Shown here: positions 41,311 through 51,200 of the stretch, one piece after another
Numbering within the stretch: the first letter of the stretch is position 1
Layout: each line of letters begins with the position of its first letter
Origin: Yponomeuta sedellus
Lineage: Eukaryota; Arthropoda; Insecta; Lepidoptera; Yponomeutidae
Direction: 5' to 3'
DNA: 64,000 nucleotides
NCBI GenBank assembly: GCA_934045075.1
Contig: OW203722.1
Location: 13,454,796-13,518,795, forward strand
Notes under the pieces: model-generated
The model's database searches: none
Told to the model about the DNA's origin: nothing
What the model saw: the letters and a program-made list of their open reading frames with translations, nothing else
Program-made: the position numbers and the translations under genes

Positions 41311-41727
41311 ATGCTCTGTGCATTCTCTATGGACAATATCTGTTGTTTTATTGGCCAATGGTTAGTAAGGATTACTTTCGCCAACCAATCAAATGACGTG
41401 ACGTGGAAAAAAATTGAATTATCATCGAAACCACATGAGCTTGCTAGGTCAGACGCCATTTTGCGTTTTCGTCGTGAGTTGCTCCGCTCGCTAAAGTTTT
41501 ATAAGTTATTTAGAGAAGGCAACGCTGCGTATTTGTTCATGTGTTATATATCAAATTACTGGGAAAAGTGTGTAGATTATGTTTCAAATAATAGTTTCGT
41601 TGTATTTGATGGAAAAGAAAGTGAAAAAAGCCTCGAACTTTTAGCCCGGATTGTGCCGCTTGTATGGGCGGTCAGTGTCATTTTACCTCTTCCTGGTAAT
41701 TATTCATTTATAGCTTTATTTTGGTGA
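41311..41727 (+). CDS. Unrecognised 138-codon frame in nested element
   Basis: I do not recognise this protein. It starts MLCAFSMDNICCF and includes LRFRRELLRSLKFYKLF, a basic helix-like stretch, then VSNNSFVVFDGKESEKS, and ends in a hydrophobic run (VPLVWAVSVILPLPG). The GC content and codon use do not stand out from the neighbourhood. A second short open stretch starting MAWIVKFISSFEYH lies at 41853-41894 and is followed by gtaagt, so a spliced transcript is conceivable. It may equally be chance coding in a non-autonomous element. Confidence 0.25.
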   Translation: MLCAFSMDNICCFIGQWLVRITFANQSNDVTWKKIELSSKPHELARSDAILRFRRELLRSLKFYKLFREGNAAYLFMCYISNYWEKCVDYVSNNSFVVFDGKESEKSLELLARIVPLVWAVSVILPLPGNYSFIALFW

Positions 41728-42364
41728 ATTAGAGTATGAAAATTGTGTAAACAGTAATAGATAATATGCAGATCATATTATAAGTGTTAGTTCAGTGCTA
41801 GTGAATGAGTAATTAGTGAAAATAGTGAGACAAAGTTCAAAGTAGTGTCAAAATGGCGTGGATAGTGAAATTCATCTCGTCATTTGAATATCATGTAAGT
41901 TTATTGATAATTTTATTAGCATTACAAGCATAATAACCGGATAGGGCATTTTATGCAGATTGTAGTGATATATAACACTTATTGAATAATTACGTAGTAC
42001 TTTCTCTAATTTGAGAAATGCGGAACTGTGTTCACAAAAAAGATGCAAAAAAATGGCGGTGCGAAATGACCCTGCACTATGCGGTACCTTTGAACTTTCT
42101 TTTTTCCGAGCGCGCGGGGCGCTAGAAGGGTTAACCTCATTTCATGCTAGGTGATTGGCAGTTTAACTCGCTCTAACTAAACTAACAAATTAACATGAGA
42201 GAAAACTGTCTGCTACCAAATCGAATTGTAAATTTAACTGACGTCAAGAATGATGGTCAAACTGTTGACCAGCCAGGGCCCTCCTCAAGACCAGACCAGC
42301 CTAGACCAATGTTCAGGCCCGTACCGATGCTCGAAGAACCTAACACGCCTGAAAGACCTGTCGC

Positions 42365-42620
42365 GGACGCACGCTGCTGCTGAGCGCTGACGCGCGCTGC
42401 TGCCGAGCGCTGACGCGCGCTGCTGCCGAGCGCTGACGCGTGGTGCTGCTGAGTGCTGCTGCGGAGCGCTGACGTGCGCTGCTGCTGGGCGCAAACGTGC
42501 GCTGCTGCTGGCTGTGACTGCGCGCCTGACAAGCGCAAGTGCGCGCCGCTGCTGGCTGCGACTACGCGCCTGCCGTGCGCAAGTGCTCACTGCTGCTGTG
42601 CGCTTGCTAACGAGCGTGTG
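42365..42620. repeat. GC-rich tandem repeat, ~22-bp unit, and copy 2 of the CTG/GCG block
   Basis: 42368-42440 repeats 'gacgcgcgctgctgccgagcgct' about three times, then degenerates. 42500-42600 matches the block at 40555-40670. Confidence 0.75.
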
Positions 42621-43079
42621 TGGCCGTGCAAGACTACGTGCCCACATAACCGCGCGCGAGCATTCCTCGGGATGTTTGTGTGAATTGATGAATGAAATGG
42701 ATCCATTGTGTGATATGTTTCATGATAAAAAACGAGTGATGAATAGACGTTGAACGTATGAATGAACGGAGTGAAACTCAACGTATAGAACATGGATAGT
42801 TCATGAAATGCTAAGAATAAACTCTTGGTGTTTTATGGATCCGTGGTGTAGACAATATGTTTGATAGCAGAAAGATGGCCTTGATAGAAAATGGATGTGA
42901 GATGTAGGCACAATTTGCGAAATCGATGAGATGCTTAAGCTTGTTTTCAAATTGCAGATAATACACTGCTCAAGGTGGCGCTGTGACGCTTCTCGTGGGT
43001 GTGCTGCGCAAGATCACGCTTGTCAAGACCAGAACTGTCCCAGAGAGGGTCGAGGACGACCCTGTGTCAGGAGAGGCCG

Positions 43080-43463
43080 TGTTAGGAATATTTTAGTAGT
43101 AGAGACTGGCAACAATCTCATGACGTCACCGTTCCTATATAAAGCGTGCGCCGTACTCGCTCCTCTCTCTTTGGCTGCCTGGTTTTGCTTCGAGTAGGTT
43201 CATGGAAAGGTTCGTCGTGGTTTGTCGCCAGTCTGGTGAGGTTATGTTTCCGTTACTTTTGAATTGTGTTGCTTGTAACTAGAGTGCTATGCGCTTTGTA
43301 AATTCTTATAAGACTATTTGAGAAAAGATTATTCGAGTGGAGTTTCTTGGCTGCCTTCTTCTCCACTACGGCTTAAGCCCGAAGGTGGCTCAGGAATTTG
43401 ACATTGAATTGAATTTCTGAAAAGGCCACTCATTTCTATTATTTCTACGCCTGATTCCTTACA
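43080..43463 (+). repeat. Right LTR of the gag/pol-less element
   Basis: 384 bp, one difference from the left LTR (an A/G change near the 3' quarter), followed by the ATAT duplication. Confidence 0.9.
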
Positions 43464-43544
43464 ATATAGCAATTACGTTACACCCTGTATATGAGATATG
43501 TGTAAAAATTGTGCTTTTCATTTTATCGGCGAGTCTTGCCTGAG

Positions 43545-43590
43545 TAAATTCTTTAAATGCTTAGACTAGTCTAAGCATTTAAAGAATTTA
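43545..43590. repeat. Perfect 46-bp palindrome without spacer
   Basis: 23-bp arms beginning TAAATTCTTTAAATGC meet at the centre 43567/43568 with no mismatch. Confidence 0.9.
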
Positions 43591-43677
43591 TTGAAGGAAG
43601 TGTCGCTTCTGTGTGAGACTGGTTAATCTATGAACTGACTAAGAATCCACGTCCACCGGATTCAAACATCAGTGAAA

Positions 43678-43960
43678 ATGAAAAAAACCGGCCAAATGCG
43701 AGAGGGTTCCTCACAAATTTGTTGGTAAGTACTTACATATTATAGTTTCAGAATCGAGTCTCGCAATGGCATGTACCCTATGTATGTATTTGGATTCCTT
43801 TGAGTGTCGAAACCTCGAAACACACTTTGTGGCAAGCTGTAACTTTTTTGCGTTATCTTAAAAGTATGATTTTTTATAACTCTAAGGTACTGTGGACCTA
43901 ATTCTCTCGATACCTCTACGCGTTGCCGTGATGAAGACAGACGGGCAACACGTCGTTTCT
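43678..43960 (+). repeat. Lepidopteran interspersed repeat copy
   Basis: It starts 'aaaaaaaccggccaaatgcgag' and ends near 'gatgaagacagacgggcaac', resembling the dispersed repeat also seen at 55900 and, reversed, at 62060. Non-coding. Confidence 0.55.
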
Positions 43961-44164
43961 ATGCGGCCCGCGACGAGGTGTGTTTTAGAGGAACATGTTT
44001 GCAATCAAACTCACGCCTGTACCCTAGAAGGGCCGGCAGTAACCATAGCAGTTTCATAAAAGTATAATTTTTAATTTATTATGACAATGTTTGGGTCGCA
44101 ATCAAACATACCTGAGATAAATGATATAAGTGGACTGTATTAATAACAGTACCGCTCTCTGACC

Positions 44165-44262
44165 TTGGTGGGATGACGATCTGCGAAAAACTGCAGGCAG
44201 ATGCTGGATGCGGCAAGCTGAAGAAGGGCGCTATGGCACTCATTAGGGGAGGGCTATGTCCA
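44165..44262 (+). mobile_element. RTE LINE 3' end fragment
   Basis: 'ggtgggatgacgatctgcgaaaaactgcaggcagatgc' through 'ggggagggctatgtcc' equals the end of the RTE frame at 46700-46800, with a 1-bp difference in the coding part. No coding frame is kept. Confidence 0.8.
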
Positions 44263-45118
44263 GAAGTGGAAATATTGCCTGATGATAAAGATTGACAAAA
44301 ATAGAAAATTGACTAATACATCGTTGTAGTTCTAGATGATGATGCATAGTAAAAATAGCAAAAGACAACTAAACATAAAAAGGAAATTAGCCTTTTTATT
44401 ATGTGCCATGCACCGTCTTATCGTATTGGTTCGTATCGTACCTCAGAACACAAATTCTCCGTACCCAATTCACGATGCATTGCGTAGCAGTTCACGTGTT
44501 AATCTGTGTATTAATCGACTTTTCAATGTACATCGAATTGTCATTTCGGTTACATTTGCTAGAGTACGGATAATCGTTTCGCTTTCCCGCCATATTTTTT
44601 TTAAGAATAAACTTTATACATACGATTTCATGTTGATTTATTGAATAAATCGATTTTAAACATTTGAAATGACCTCACTGTCACTTTTGAGTTTTGATAC
44701 AGAAAAAAGCATAATTTAGCTGACTGTACTTAACCTACGAAGGTACTCAAAGTTTATCATAATTAAGTATATTGTAAGCTTATACACACATATCACAAAT
44801 GCTATAAATACTGAAGTCAGTTGCCCACTATTCCTAATACACACAATATTGTGGATATTCCAGTAAAACCTAGGTCATTACAGTGATTAGACTTAAATCT
44901 CAGCAGAAAACTTTGTGTTCTAGGTATCTATTCTAGATTTTTTGTTTGTATTAATTAAATAGGTATCTATTTTGTTCGAGTTAAAAATACTAAAAGTCAT
45001 GTGGACTAAATAAAGAAAGCATTGCAGCACGAAGTAACGGAATAGGCGAGGATCTCCATAATTATAGCTTAAATTATAATAACATTAAGTCACTGGAAAA
45101 AAATGATCCCCTGCTTTG
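44263..45118. other. 3' flank of bestrophin gene
   Basis: AT-rich. It likely includes the bestrophin 3' untranslated region; a minus-strand AATAAA occurs at 44635-44641 region ('tttatt'). No other gene was seen. Confidence 0.4.
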
Positions 45119-45241
45119 TCAAGTATTGTCTTCTTTAGAATTGTCTTTTGATTTGTCTTCGTCCTTCTTTTGCTTTGCTGCTTGGGCCATGAGTTCTTCA
45201 AGCAGTATGTCATTGTCTATTATTTCTCCACTGCCATTGGG
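45119..45241 (-). CDS. Best: Bestrophin terminal exon
   Basis: 123 nt including TGA. Acceptor 'actttctag'. It reads [18 protein letters not shown] then a Lys/Asp/Ser-rich end [16 protein letters not shown]. Confidence 0.85.
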   Translation of the reverse strand, partial: PNGSGEIIDNDILLEELMAQAAKQKKDEDKSKDNSKEDNT

Positions 45242-48200
45242 CTAGAAAGTAAAAACCAATTTTAGTATGGCTTCACCCGCATAGAATTCAGCTACAAAAT
45301 AATTATATCCTCCTATATTGTACTTCATCGCTCGGCCCCATTTCATATAAATAATTAGATTTATTTATTTACAGAGTTCTTGTAACATAACAGTGAACAC
45401 CAAATAGTTACAGAACTAAAGACAACCTCTCACAACGACCTCTCTAGCATTATCTTACATTCATCCATTCATGGTTTACTACGACAATTCGATGTACATT
45501 GCATAGCAGATTAGCCCACAGAATAACAAGTAGATAGACAATTGTACTAATCGGCTCCGCAATGAATATCGAAATGTCATATTAAATTTATTTTCACAAT
45601 CGGGAGAACTGTGAAGGAAAACATTCTCAGGAAGCCCGGAACCTAGGGGCTTACATATTCTGTTAAAACGCTGAGCCACAAAGACTACGCGGATGAAATT
45701 GAAACGCTAATAAAATATCTGTCTAAGTCAGTGGCTTGAAAATTCATGTAAGTACAGACTTAACAGTAAATTCACTATGCCAACAAAATTCCAACTTTAT
45801 CCCGTAAAATATTCACAACTTTTTATTTGACGACAACTTCAAAATAAGCTAAACCAGTTGTTCTTGTTCTTCTATGTGTGTAGTGTAAGTTGTGTTGATA
45901 TAATTATATTTTCGATGTTTTCCCGATAAATTATAATATCTATATGGATTTAGTTACACCTTATAAATAATACCTAATAATAAGTAACATTAAGTGCAGG
46001 TACCTGTTGAGCACTGATAGACCGCGCCATAAGTTTCTGCATATATTTTTCTCTTCTATGATGCTCTCTGATACTCCTGAGGCGATCGAATTCGTCGTCT
46101 CCATCTAATTCGTCGCCACCAGTCTCATCATCCACTGAAAAAATAAGGAATAGGAAAAAGTTATTACCAAACACTAAGGCAAGAAACACTGCGACGCACA
46201 GCAGGTGATGCGGGATTGCGGTAGATTTTTAACGTGGTCTATCCACGTTAGAATGTAACCAAGATAAACGAGAGTTCATTGACTTGATTCCGGATTAACT
46301 TACTTGATTTTTAGTCGAGTTCACTTTATTAGTCGAGTTGAATGGGTGGTACGATGCATAAGGTGGTGCAGTAGTAGTAGTTTTTATCTCTTATTAAGTA
46401 ACAACCGAGGGATGAGCTACGGGGCCGAGACATGGACATTCACGAAAGGGCTGGTCCACCAGTTCAAAGTCGCTCAGCGAGCTATGGAGAGAGCTATGCT
46501 CGGAGTTTCTCTGAAGGATAGGATTCGTAACGAATGCATCCAACAGAGAACCAAAGTTATCGACATAGCTCAGAGAATTGGCGAGCTGAAGTGGCAGTGG
46601 ACCGGCCACATCTCGCGAAGAACCGACAACCGTTGGAGTAAGCGTGTTCTTGAGTGGAGACCGCGACTCGGCAAACGTAATGTAGGACGCCCTCCGACCA
46701 GGTGGGATGACGATCTGCGAAAAACTGCAGGCAGATGCTGGATGCGGCAAGCTGAAGACAGGGCGCTATGGCGCTCATTAGGGGAGGGCTATGTCTAGCA
46801 GTGGACTACATAATATAGTCTGAAGAAGAAGAATATTATGTAAATATCAAAGATGGTACATGAGATGGTCCATCATCATCAACGCATTATGTCCCCACCG
46901 AGGGGCACGGGTTTCTTCTCTGAGGAAGGTGTAGGCCATACTTCTCCACGGCGGGGGTCAGGTTCGGATTGGTGGAGGCTTGCAAGAATAGTGGCTAGTC
47001 TTACGGTCAGAAGTTTTCATGCTGCCCTAAGGGTTCTGACTTGGCTTAACGACTGCCATCTATCGACGGCAGCTGGCAGCAATTGCTTAACGTGCCTTGC
47101 GAAGCACGCAACCGCTGGGAAAAATGCCACGAACGTTAGTCATGGACGGTCACCCATCCATGCACTGAACGCGCCCTATGTTGCTTAACCTTCGTGATCG
47201 TTTAAGATCACTTAGGCAGCCAGGGTTACGAGCGGATCACACGAGATATATTTTATCTGGGGAAATTTTAACCTACAAAAGATTGAAAATTTAGGATTCA
47301 CCTTATGTTACTTGGTGATGAAATATTAAGTGTTGCGCCTAGCAGCCATTTGATGTATGGTTTATAAAATAAATAACATTAAAATAAGTGTTGCGTCTAA
47401 CGTGTACCAAAAATTAATAGTAGAAAAAAACCATGGTAAAAAATGGGTACAGGCAGCAGCACGGCAAAGTTAATATACCATGATTTTAACTCTAATACTG
47501 TTATAATCTAAACTCAAAATAGTTCGTCTATTGTGATATTTTCTTTGTGAGTTTTTTTCTAAGTTCATTATGTTTGTATATCTATATAAAATATTAAGCT
47601 GTGCTACATGTCGCGTTATTTATGCCCTTTTTCAATTATGAACCAATAAACTATTTTAGCTTTTTAAATTTATCGGTAGGTATCTGGTTTTAAATTCGAA
47701 GAATTTATAAGCAACAGGTCTAATTGTTAATCGATGCAAAAGAGTACGTCTATCGGTGAGTTAAATAAGATTATTGCTTCTTTGTACAATTATGTTGCAT
47801 AGTTCAGTAAAAGTAATTCATTTATCAAGTGAGACTGCATAAATTCTGAAAATTACAGTTATTTTCATTAGTTTTTAAATAACAATGGGTCTTGGCAAAC
47901 CCGTGTGTGACGAGCTTCAAAAGCGGATAGTTTGTGGGGCCGACGCTGGCAAATCAAGTTACCAAATATCTAAAGACTTGATACTTCCCAGATCTACAGT
48001 CCAATCTATAATTCAGCACTATAAAAATAATAGCAAGTCTTCTTGTTTAAAGAAAATTGGTCGACCACGCATCACGTGTGCAGTAGAAAACAGAATCCTG
48101 AAAAAAAATATCAAAAATAATCGTCGTGCTAGAGCTGGAGAACTCGCGGTGCAATGGAAGGACATGATTCACAAAGACGTCTCAGTTGATACTTGCAAAA

Positions 48201-51200
48201 GAGTGCTAAAAAGAATGGGTTACGGATTATACACCGCTAAGGAGAACTACAGGCAGATGCTGGATGCCGCAAGCTGAATACAGCTATGACGCTCATTAGG
48301 GGAGGACTATGTCTAGCTGTGGACTAATATAGCCTGAAGAAGAAGAAGAAGGAGAAACCAGTGTTGACTGCTGTACAGAAGAAAAAGTATCATTTGGAGT
48401 GACGAGTCCAGATTTGAAGTGACAGTCGGCGATGAAAGGAAAAAAGTGATTCGGAACAAAAATGAGGCATTTCATACAGATTATCTGAAACGCAAAGTGA
48501 AGTTTCCGGCGTCTCTTATGTTAAGGCGCTGCAAGTCTTTGGTGGTATGCAGTTTGTGGATGGTTCTTTCAATGCTGCGACGTATCAAAACCTTTTGGAA
48601 GAGAATTTACTGCCCTCTATTCCCTCGCTCGAGCAACAAGATTCCTTCTTTTTCAAAAGGATGAAGCTTCCTGCCATACTGCAAGGATAACAAAGACGTG
48701 GCTACTGGCGAAAAGCATCCCTACAATCTAATGGTCATCTTACAGCCCGGACTTGTCGCCGATCGAAACCCTATGGTGCAAAATGAAAAAGTTTAAAGTG
48801 ATTTTTTTTTACAAAATAAAATAAAATAGAAAATATTGATTTGTCTCGAAACGAAGTCAAATAAAAAAGAAAATCAATTATAAAAACAGTACACACGCCA
48901 GAAAAGAAAATCCTTATTCAAAGACTCTTTAGCTTCACTGACTCTTTTGGAATAACGTAAACGTAGTATTAGATGGTATCAGTAACTAAACCACATAAGC
49001 AAATTTATCCTGTCAGTTCAAAGATTGAAAATTTTTTTTGGGATCTAGTATAGAATAAATAGTAACTATCTATACTAAAGAAACAATATTCAGGTTTCGC
49101 GTTATTTCAACAACACATAAAAAGTAGTGCTTAGCTATTTCCACTCTGCCCTTGTAGAAATAACTTAACACTCACTCTTTACACAACTTACGCAACGTTT
49201 GACTCCCTGCAGCACTGAGGGAAGGGCCAACGTCGCTATCCAATCGCGGGCGCGCTGGGTCCTCCATGTTAGGGAACGAGGGTTGTGTCCGGAGCGAGAT
49301 ACGGTCCGGCACCATACCCGGACTGGGCGTGTCGCCCGAGGGCGGGTGCGCCCAGTTGGACGGCGCTGATGATGACAGGCCGGAGTGAAGTCCTGTTGAT
49401 TACGATACAAGATAAAGTATACACTCACTGCAGCATCCGAGTAAGACATAATTTTTACTATGCAAGGACAGGCTGCAAGCAATCGCACAGATCCATTAAG
49501 AAGGCTAAAAAATAATCATAATCAGAAACCCGTTATGTCCCCACTTCTCTGAGGAAGGTATAGGCCATACTCCACCACGGGGCCCAGTCCAAATTGGTGG
49601 AGGCTTGCAAAACTACTAGTGGCTGGTCTTACTGGCAGAAGTTTTCAAGCCGCCCTAAGTTCTTTGACTTTACTTAACGACTGCCATCTATCGACGGAAC
49701 CCGGCACCAATTGCTTAACGTGCTTTGCGAAGCACGAAACCGCTCGAAAAAATGCCACTAGCGTTAGTCATAGACGCACACCCATCCATGCACTGAACGC
49801 GCCCTATGTTGCTTCATCTTCGTGATCGCTTGAGATCACTCAGGCCGGGGCTGCGAGCGATTCTAAAATTGGACTTTAAAAAATAATGCTTGCAATAATC
49901 CTTCCTTGCTTTCACAGTCGGGTAAAAAAGTCAACGCTTCCTTATTTTTCATCGGTATGTGTCAGTGAAAATAATACTCGCTACAAACAACAATAACCAC
50001 AGTGTTTTAAAAACGGAATACGAACCCGCAACCTCTGGCTATAAGAGCTTGGTAAGAGCGCTGGCACGGATAGCCAGAAGTTGCGGGTTCGAATCCCGGC
50101 ATGGGTGGATTTTTTAGCCTCTAAATAGGTTTTTAAAATTGTCCTTAGCACGGGTTAGTGCATAAAAAATAATATAACCACAGTGTTACCTACCAGTCTT
50201 GTGATTACTGGAGTTCCATGAGGGTACATCAACTGGTTCACTTGGTGTAGGAGGCCCTTGAGCGAAGAGACTCATTGCGGTTGGCCTAAAAACGAGAAGT
50301 ATAAATTATGTAAAAGTAAATTCCCAAAAGACCCATCATTATAGATAACATCCCTCCGCTGTTATAAGTTTTCAAAGACCGGATAGTCCTTGTTTTCTCA
50401 CGCATACATGCGAAACATTAACGGTCTTATTTTAAAAAAAAACCATGAGGATTTTTTTAGAGTACTAAAACGAGGAGTTTTTTGGAGCGCTTTCACGTAT
50501 AGACGTTTTTGTCGCGCGACAGTAGCGCTTCAGTCGCGCTGCAGTAACGCGACTCGTAATCCATACATATTTGCTGGAGCGCGGTGGTCTCGTGTCAGAA
50601 GCACGACAGCAGCGCTCCGAGCTTGCGGTGGCATGTACGACGCGTGCGATCAGCCCGCGTTAGATTAGTGTTGCGAGCACATGGGTTTTGTGTGGTAAGT
50701 TGCAAATAACATACCACGACATGTTTGATACCTACTGAAATATCAAAAATGAATCTGAAATTTATAGCTGAAATCCAATCTCGGTCAAACTTGTGGGTTT
50801 TGAAAACAAAACCACAGCAGAAAAATACAAGAAAGATACTGTTCTCAAGGAGATGCCATAATTCGTAGATTGACTTTTTGGACATTCGGTGAAAGTTAAA
50901 AATATTGGTTTATTGTTTTTACCCCTTTGAACACTGTCGTATAATCACGATTTACACATCGATTTTTAAGTGATGGATCTATCCAGAACTGGCGTCGGAG
51001 AAGTAAAAAATCTGTAGTCCCGTTGTCCCCGTAAGTCTTGTCCCCGTTAAGCAAGAACGGCGGTACTTTAAGAAAATAAATAAAAATCAGGCCCGATGTC
51101 TCCATCGGACGGGAGCTCGAAGGAGCAGCAGTAAGAATGTGTCCGTTGGAATCCATATTGAAAATAAGCTAGTCGCCCCAAGTTCAACGCGCGTCTGAAG

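Larger units (their letters stand above)
41187..42130. mobile_element. piggyBac-like TTAA-flanked element nested in the LTR element
   Basis: The ends CCCTTCTCGCG and its near inverse GCTAGAAGGG are flanked by TTAA (41183-41186 and 42131-42134). It is 944 bp, with no transposase, one 138-codon frame, and a long inverted repeat just inside the left end. It is non-autonomous. Confidence 0.75.
38300..43463. mobile_element. Young LTR element lacking gag and pol (LARD-like)
   Basis: Two 384-bp LTRs (38300-38683, 43080-43463) start TGTTAGGAAT, end GATTCCTTACA and differ at one base that I can see. The flanks are 4-bp direct repeats ATAT (38296-38299, 43464-43467). The left LTR is followed by TCAGAAGTGGGATTCGACC, a primer-site candidate, and a purine tract AGGAGAGG precedes the right LTR. 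The 4.4-kb interior has no gag, protease, RT or integrase motif in any frame. It holds GC-rich CTG-type repeats, a 126-bp tandem repeat and a TTAA-flanked nested element. It must have been mobilised by another element's proteins. Confidence 0.88.

Noticed and set aside
46870..47228. A functional 5S rRNA gene
   Set aside because: Only the central promoter-like part matches; the ends do not pair and an unrelated body and tail follow.
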